Shown piece by piece: positions 56,725-57,351 of a stretch of DNA of 57,351 bases (within the stretch, counting starts at the first letter, position 1; each line of letters starts with the position of its first letter). The stretch is from DASQPR01 sp035713725. Its GTDB lineage: Bacteria > Actinomycetota > Actinomycetes > Mycobacteriales > Micromonosporaceae. The DNA lies in assembly GCA_035713725.1 (NCBI GenBank), contig DASTMZ010000077.1, positions 1 through 57,351 of the forward strand. Direction: 5' to 3'. The translations under genes were made by a program, and so were the position numbers. The notes beneath the pieces were generated by a model. That model was not told the DNA's origin. It was given only the letters and a program-made list of their open reading frames with translations, and searched no databases.

Positions 56725-57351
56725 GGCAGCTCCGCGGTGATCGTGGTAGGTCCGCCAGCCGGGCTGTCGATGATGAGAGTGCCGTCCACCGAAGCGGCAC
56801 GCTGCGCGAGGCCGCGAAGTCCGCTGCCGTCGGTCGTCGGTGTGGCACCGCCGTGGCCGTCGTCGGCGACGACGATGCGCAGTTGGTTGCCGTCGCGCGT
56901 CACGGTCACTTCGGCGCGGCTCGCCGACGCGTGCTTGGCAACATTCGTCAGCGCCTCGGCGACGATGAAGTAGGCGATCGCTTCGACGCTCGGCGAGCAG
57001 CGCGACGGTACGTCGACGGTGAGCCGGACCGGCACCGGTGTCCGCGCGACGAGTCCGGACAGCGCGGCGTCGAGCCCGCGGTCGCTCAGTACGGCCGGGT
57101 GCAGCCCGCGTACCAGCGCTCGCATCTCGGATAGCGCGAGCAGCGCCTCATCTTGCGCCTCCGCGATGGCCTGACGCGCGGGTTCGTCGGATGTCGTGGT
57201 GTGCGCGATGCCGAGGTTCATGGCAAGCGAAACAAGCCGTTGCTGCGCGCCGTCATGCAGGTCGCGTTCGATGCGGCGACGCTCGGCATCGGTCGCCTCG
57301 ATGACGTCCGCGCGGCTTTGCGCGAGCGTCTCGACCCGCCGAGCGAGTTCC
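56712..57351 (-). CDS. Sensor histidine kinase, HisKA_3/NarX type (5'-truncated by window edge)
   Basis: The C-terminal 212 codons of a two-component sensor. The dimerisation helix with phospho-acceptor His (RRRIERDLHDGAQQRLVSLA) is followed by LSEMRALVRGLHPAVLSDRG, the HATPase_c N-box YFIVAEALTNVAKHASAS, G1 box VVADDGHGGA and G2 SGLRGLAQRAASVDG. The N-terminal sensor part is outside the window. Forms an operon with the response regulator (overlapping ends). Confidence 0.93.
   Translation of the reverse strand, partial: ELARRVETLAQSRADVIEATDAERRRIERDLHDGAQQRLVSLAMNLGIAHTTTSDEPARQAIAEAQDEALLALSEMRALVRGLHPAVLSDRGLDAALSGLVARTPVPVRLTVDVPSRCSPSVEAIAYFIVAEALTNVAKHASASRAEVTVTRDGNQLRIVVADDGHGGATPTTDGSGLRGLAQRAASVDGTLIIDSPAGGPTTITAELPCES

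Noticed and set aside
1..57351. tRNA or rRNA genes
   Set aside because: No T-arm consensus with matching acceptor stem and no rRNA-like segment was noticed by eye on either strand; a tRNAscan-SE run would settle this.

Overview
The window is GC-rich chromosomal DNA from an actinobacterium (phylum Actinomycetota). The evidence is the strong G/C third-position bias, frequent GTG/TTG starts, and several actinobacterial families: DUF4081-GNAT, a DivIVA-repeat protein, a deazaflavin (F420)-type reductase, DUF222/HNH and a DUF2631-like protein. From memory, the backbone order (rpsB, tsf, pyrH, frr, cdsA, rlmN, dxr, site-2 protease, ispG, DUF4081-GNAT, glutamine-synthetase/aldehyde-dehydrogenase/SDR/amidotransferase block, map, rimP, nusA, ylxR, infB, rbfA, MATE, truB) is largely collinear with Mycobacterium tuberculosis Rv2890c to Rv2793c. 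The window therefore looks like a conserved core stretch with lineage-specific inserts. The genus cannot be fixed from this sequence. No rRNA, tRNA, CRISPR array, prophage or insertion sequence was recognised.

Layout. (1) 57-7671: translation and envelope core, i.e. ribosomal protein S2, EF-Ts, UMP kinase, ribosome recycling factor, CDP-diacylglycerol synthase, the rRNA/tRNA methyltransferase RlmN and a DivIVA-repeat protein. (2) 7707-17419: accessory block with a DUF2631-like membrane protein, an MBL-Rieske fusion protein, a divergent PRPP synthetase, a sulfite-oxidase-like molybdoenzyme, an MFS exporter, an HTH regulator paired with a free ClpC N-domain protein, an aldo/keto reductase, a CadD-like transporter and a lipoprotein. 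(3) 17530-24265: dxr, rseP and ispG, interrupted by an ankyrin/DUF4304 gene and a PadR regulator before the GNAT gene. (4) 24472-32249: gamma-glutamyl-amine (polyamine-type) utilisation cluster with permease, GntR regulator, GlnA-like ligase, aldehyde dehydrogenase, SDR and gamma-glutamyl hydrolase. (5) 32260-44154: mixed block with an LLM oxidoreductase, an SMR exporter, a DUF222-HNH nuclease, methionine aminopeptidase, a VIT transporter, an MBL hydrolase, an F420-type reductase, a PadR-controlled ABC exporter and two ferritin-like proteins. (6) 44371-57351: rimP-nusA-ylxR-infB, a methyltransferase, ylxP, rbfA, small membrane proteins, MATE, truB and a two-component system cut by the window edge.

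Two features run across the window. First, short tandem duplications (12-28 bp, unrelated in sequence from place to place) occur repeatedly in intergenic DNA, across stop codons and in protein linkers. The largest noncoding example is fifteen copies of a 14-bp unit at 33888-34094. Second, many genes without a Shine-Dalgarno sequence carry a TANNNT hexamer 5-8 nt before the start codon, which suggests leaderless mRNAs. The clearest regulatory structure is at the HTH/ClpC-N pair: two GTCAA-N6-TTGAC palindromes coincide with the -35 and -10 of a promoter whose predicted start is the ATG itself.
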